Assembly (NCBI RefSeq): GCF_018688155.1
Contig: NZ_CP061312.1
Coordinates: 1,922,001-1,986,000 of the forward strand
Reading direction: 5' to 3'
Length of the DNA: 64,000 bases
DNA from: Polynucleobacter sp. AP-Sving-400A-A2
GTDB lineage: Bacteria > Pseudomonadota > Gammaproteobacteria > Burkholderiales > Burkholderiaceae
The notes under the pieces are model-generated. The model made no database searches and was not told where the DNA came from. It was given only the letters and a program-made list of their open reading frames with translations. Positions within the stretch are counted from its first letter, which is position 1; each line of letters begins with the position of its first letter. Made by a program: the position numbers and the translations under genes. Positions 58,120-64,000 of this stretch are shown one piece after another.

Positions 58120-59121
58120 TCAAGCTTTACCAGCTTTTGCACGGGGATGCGCTTTGTCATATGCCTGTGCTAAGTGCTGGAAGTCTAAAGAGGTATAAAT
58201 CTGAGTGCTGGCGATGCTGGCGTGACCCAACATCTCCTGCACTGCCCTCAAATCCTGAGAAGACTGCAATACATGGCTAGCAAAGCTATGGCGCATCATA
58301 TGCGGGTGCACGTGGGTGGGAAGGCCTGCCCGCATGGCTAAGGTGCGTAAGCGCGCCTGAACGGTGCGGGGAGATAAACGTGCCCCCGTAGCAGAGATAA
58401 ATAAAGCCATTGATACATCTGCCTGCTCAAGCAGGTCTCGAGCAGCACGCCAAACTTTGAGGGATTGCATTGCTGGTCCACCAATCGGAACTGAGCGACG
58501 TTTGCCGCCCTTACCCAAAACCGTTACTTCTGCAGCATCCCAATCTAGCCAGCCGGCAGACTCATGCTGGCGATCCTTGCTTTGCATCACATCGATGCCC
58601 AGCAGCTCAGATAAACGCAGACCAGAGGAATACAACAAATCAATGATCGCAGCATCACGCACCGTCTCTAGATCTTTCTTTTCTTCAGCCTCTTTTACGG
58701 CCTGATTTACTAAAGAGAGCGCCTGCTCGACTGAAAGGGCTTTTGGTAAAGACTTTAAACGCTTAGGTGCTTTCACATCATCGACGGGATTGGCCACTAG
58801 ATTTGCAGTCACCCTTCCCGCCTGCGTATCTCGACGCGCATCTTTCTCGGTCAACCAGTCATACCAACCACGCCAAGCAGAAAGCGCCCTTGCAATCGTG
58901 CGAGATGACTTTCCTTTTGAATGTAGGCGCCCCGCCCAGCGACGTACATGAGCATTGGTAACCTTTAACAGCTCGACGGCATCATCTGTTGCTAATGCCT
59001 GTAACTCACCAAGATCCATGCGATACGCTTTAAGCGTATGCGGTGAGAGCTGCCTTAATACATGCAGCTCGTGCAAGTACTCCTGCACTAAGGGGTGCGG
59101 ATCAGCTGGTGCTTGGCTCAT
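58120..59121 (-). CDS. xerC: Tyrosine recombinase XerC
   Basis: From ATG at 59121 the product is 333 residues: an N-terminal SAM-like core-binding domain (about 8-110, PHTLKAYRMDLGELQAL) and the catalytic domain with SSGLRLSELLG (Arg), HMMRHSFASHVL (His and Arg), GHASIASTQIYTSLD (His and the nucleophile Tyr). XerC acts with XerD at dif to resolve chromosome dimers. The order DUF484-xerC is conserved in proteobacteria and the start overlaps the DUF484 stop by 20 bases. Confidence 0.95.
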   Translation of the reverse strand: MSQAPADPHPLVQEYLHELHVLRQLSPHTLKAYRMDLGELQALATDDAVELLKVTNAHVRRWAGRLHSKGKSSRTIARALSAWRGWYDWLTEKDARRDTQAGRVTANLVANPVDDVKAPKRLKSLPKALSVEQALSLVNQAVKEAEEKKDLETVRDAAIIDLLYSSGLRLSELLGIDVMQSKDRQHESAGWLDWDAAEVTVLGKGGKRRSVPIGGPAMQSLKVWRAARDLLEQADVSMALFISATGARLSPRTVQARLRTLAMRAGLPTHVHPHMMRHSFASHVLQSSQDLRAVQEMLGHASIASTQIYTSLDFQHLAQAYDKAHPRAKAGKA

Positions 59122-59776
59122 AAGCCTGGATGCGATCCAAAGCTGCAGCGGTGAGTTCAGCAATCTGACGCAAATAGAACGCACCCATATCCGCAGTAAA
59201 ACGGGACTCATCTTTGCTTGCTAATAAAAGTACTGCTGGCGATTGCGCTACGCCAATACTTTTACCTAGCGGCAGACCAATAGCGACCATACTTTGCCAC
59301 TCAGAATCGATAGTCACTTGGGTCGCCAGCAAATCTACGCTCGCTGCAGCCAGCTCTTTGGCTGAGCCACATAATGGCGTGTCAATCCACGGGCCAAATG
59401 CAGTATTGGGTGACAAGAGTTTTGCTGACTCGACTTCAAACACTTCAGCCAAACCTGCAGTCACTGCAGACTCCACATCCGCCTTGGTGTTGGCTCGCAT
59501 TAAACGCAATAACCAAGCCACTAAGCTTTGCTGGGTTTTGTCATTACGACTGCCAAAATGTAGCATCTCACTTAAGCGACGATTGAGCTCTTGATTCTGT
59601 GTGCGCAACAAAGTCATCTGGCGCTCTTGCAAGGAGATTGCACGATCCTCGTGAGGATGCTTTAAACGAATTTCATTTAAAAGATTGGCGTAACGCTCAA
59701 AGAAACCCGGGGTGGCACGCAACCACTCTGCTACCAATTCTTCTTGTTCGGCCTGCTTAGGATCGATTGCGCTCAT
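59102..59776 (-). CDS. DUF484 family protein
   Basis: The 224-residue protein matches DUF484: WLRATPGFFERYANLLNEIRL near the N terminus, ISLQERQMTLLRTQNQELNRRL, a coiled region, then a GAF-like domain ending PAVLLLASKDESRFTADMGAFYLRQIAEL. Function unknown; the gene precedes xerC in many proteobacteria and forms a likely operon with it here. Confidence 0.92.
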   Translation of the reverse strand: MSAIDPKQAEQEELVAEWLRATPGFFERYANLLNEIRLKHPHEDRAISLQERQMTLLRTQNQELNRRLSEMLHFGSRNDKTQQSLVAWLLRLMRANTKADVESAVTAGLAEVFEVESAKLLSPNTAFGPWIDTPLCGSAKELAAASVDLLATQVTIDSEWQSMVAIGLPLGKSIGVAQSPAVLLLASKDESRFTADMGAFYLRQIAELTAAALDRIQAYEPSTS

Positions 59777-59811
59777 CTGTCTTTTTCTCGCTTATTTTTT
59801 AATTTATTTTT

Positions 59812-61280
59812 TTAGCTCAGCTTTTTACGCAGAAGCTCATTCACCTGACCTGGGTTGGCCTTGCCTTGCGAGGCTTTCATGATCTGCCCTACTAAAGCAT
59901 TAAATGCTTTTTCCTTGCCAGAGCGGAATTCTTCAACCGACTTTTCGTTAGCTGCCAACACCTTGTCAATGATGGCTTCAAGCTCACCACTATCACTAAT
60001 CTGCTTCAAACCTTTAGCATCAATCACTTGATCAACGGTACTGATAGCTTTACCTGCTACAGCCTCTTCCCACATGATTGCAAAGATATCTTTTGCAATC
60101 TTGTTAGAAATTGTGCCATCTGCTACGCGGGTTAATAGCGGTGCTAAATGTTCGGCTTTTAATGGCGCATCTGCAGCAGCGATTCCGGCGCGATTGAGTG
60201 ATGAAGCAAACTCACCTGCAATCAGGTTCGCTGCAGCCTTTGCCAAAGACTTGCCAACAATCGCAATTAGCCCCTCAAATATCTTGGCAGTGTCGCGATC
60301 TTGCGTGAGTAGTTGTGTATCGTAGGCGCTCAAGCCAAATTCGCTTTGCCACTGATCACGAAGCTGTGCTGGTAAAGCCGGCATCTTGCTGCGCACATCG
60401 GCAATCCAGGCGTCATCAATCACTACTGGCAATAGATCTGGGTCAGGAAAATAGCGATAGTCATTAGCGTCTTCTTTACTGCGCATACTGCGAGTCTCTT
60501 GACGATCGGGATCGTATAAGCGGGTTTCTTGAACAACCTTGCCACCATCCTCAATCAATTCAATTTGGCGACGCACCTCGTATTGAATTGCCTCTTCCAA
60601 AAAGCGGAAGGAGTTTAAGTTCTTAATCTCGCAACGAGTACCAAATTCTTTTTGGCCTACAGGTCGTACAGATACGTTGGCATCGCAACGAAAAGAGCCC
60701 TCTTGCATATTGCCGTCACATACCCCAAGCCAAACAACCAGGGTATGAAGTGCTTTTGCATAGGCAACTGCTTCCGCAGCACTGCGCATCACTGGCTCAG
60801 TCACAATTTCTAGCAATGGTGTGCCAGCACGATTTAAGTCAATGCCACTAGATGCCTCACCGTGCGGACCTAAGAAGCCTTCTTCATGAACCGACTTACC
60901 GGCATCTTCTTCCATATGCGCGCGTGTCAACTCAATTACTTTAACTTGATCGCCAACTAATATTTCCAGATGTCCACCAAGGACTACAGGAAGATCCATC
61001 TGGCTGATCTGGTACCCCTTTGGCAAGTCCGGATAGAAATAATTCTTACGTGCAAAAATACTTGCCGGCGAAATCTTGGCATTGACAGCCAAACCAAAAC
61101 GAATGGCATGTTCAACAGCTTGACGATTTAATACTGGCAATACTCCAGGTAAAGCTAAGTCAACGGCACAGGCTTGCGTATTGGGGCTTGCGCCAAAACG
61201 CGTACTCGCCCCGCTGAAAATTTTGGATTGTGTTTGGAGCTGCGCGTGGGTCTCTAGACCAATCACGATTTCCCATTGCA

Positions 61281-61284
<4 letters not shown>
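59812..61284 (-). CDS. gatB: Asp-tRNA(Asn)/Glu-tRNA(Gln) amidotransferase subunit B
   Basis: The 490-residue protein starts at the first of two adjacent ATGs overlapping the gatA stop. [46 protein letters not shown] and [14 protein letters not shown] form the GatB kinase/cradle domain; the helical Yqey-like tail is from about 350 ([17 protein letters not shown]). GatB activates the mischarged tRNA with ATP. An open extension upstream lies within gatA and was not used. Confidence 0.97.

Positions 61285-64000
<2,716 letters not shown>

Overview
The window is an ordinary-looking chromosomal segment of a betaproteobacterium of the family Burkholderiaceae. Moderate GC, very short intergenic gaps and protein sequence character point to a small-genome freshwater lineage such as Polynucleobacter. 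That genus call is an inference from protein character and gene order, not from a database search. I see no rRNA, tRNA, insertion sequence, prophage, CRISPR array or replication origin. No gene-free stretch exceeds 300 bases; the longest are about 260 bases (1360-1620) and 251 bases (45951-46201), and both hold regulatory signals.

Layout. 1-1359: an outer-membrane TorF-type protein, the PII protein GlnK and the start of AmtB, read leftwards, with an NtrC-like site upstream. 1621-8781: ubiK, a lipoprotein, lipA-lipB-DUF493, a hydrolase, a thioredoxin-like ferredoxin, a VanZ protein, birA-coaX and the heptose adenylyltransferase. 8872-13686: five coupled genes (glutathione peroxidase, FAD oxidoreductase, DUF1365, cyclopropane-fatty-acid-synthase-like methyltransferase, SDR) that look like a membrane-lipid modification and oxidative-stress module. 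13696-20925: dsbA, a SPOR protein, argS, DUF1840 and a methionine synthase split into two genes. 21004-25221: phaM, an MBL hydrolase, a tiny DUF1289 gene, an AcuI-type reductase, a lipoprotein, a flavin reductase and a GST. 25289-31176: a three-gene RND efflux operon. 31322-37701: a leftward folM-like/folB/ttcA/glmU/glmS/pirin string. 37732-43629: a MidA-type methyltransferase, cca, an NDUFA9-like protein, a lytic transglycosylase and 5-formyl-THF cyclo-ligase. 43619-50271: metF and ahcY under an SAH riboswitch, metK, two LpxL-type acyltransferases and dapF. 50308-58053: pyrE, exonuclease III, the slmA-metX-metW-ampG string, argB, dksA and a CobW GTPase. 58120-64000: xerC, DUF484, gatCAB and the start of mreB.

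Functionally, the methionine/SAM cycle dominates: metX/metW (entry), split metH, metF (methyl-folate), metK (SAM) and ahcY (SAH removal) all lie within about 38 kb. The clearest regulatory element is the SAH riboswitch upstream of ahcY-metF, preceded by a 20-bp perfect dyad over the probable -10 box. Other points of interest are a DksA that has lost three of four zinc-finger cysteines and sits beside a His-rich CobW GTPase, a CCA enzyme with an apparently degenerate HD region, a 70-residue N-terminal extension on the RND adaptor, and an 89-bp convergent coding overlap at phaM. I did not find a clearly new defence or mobile system.
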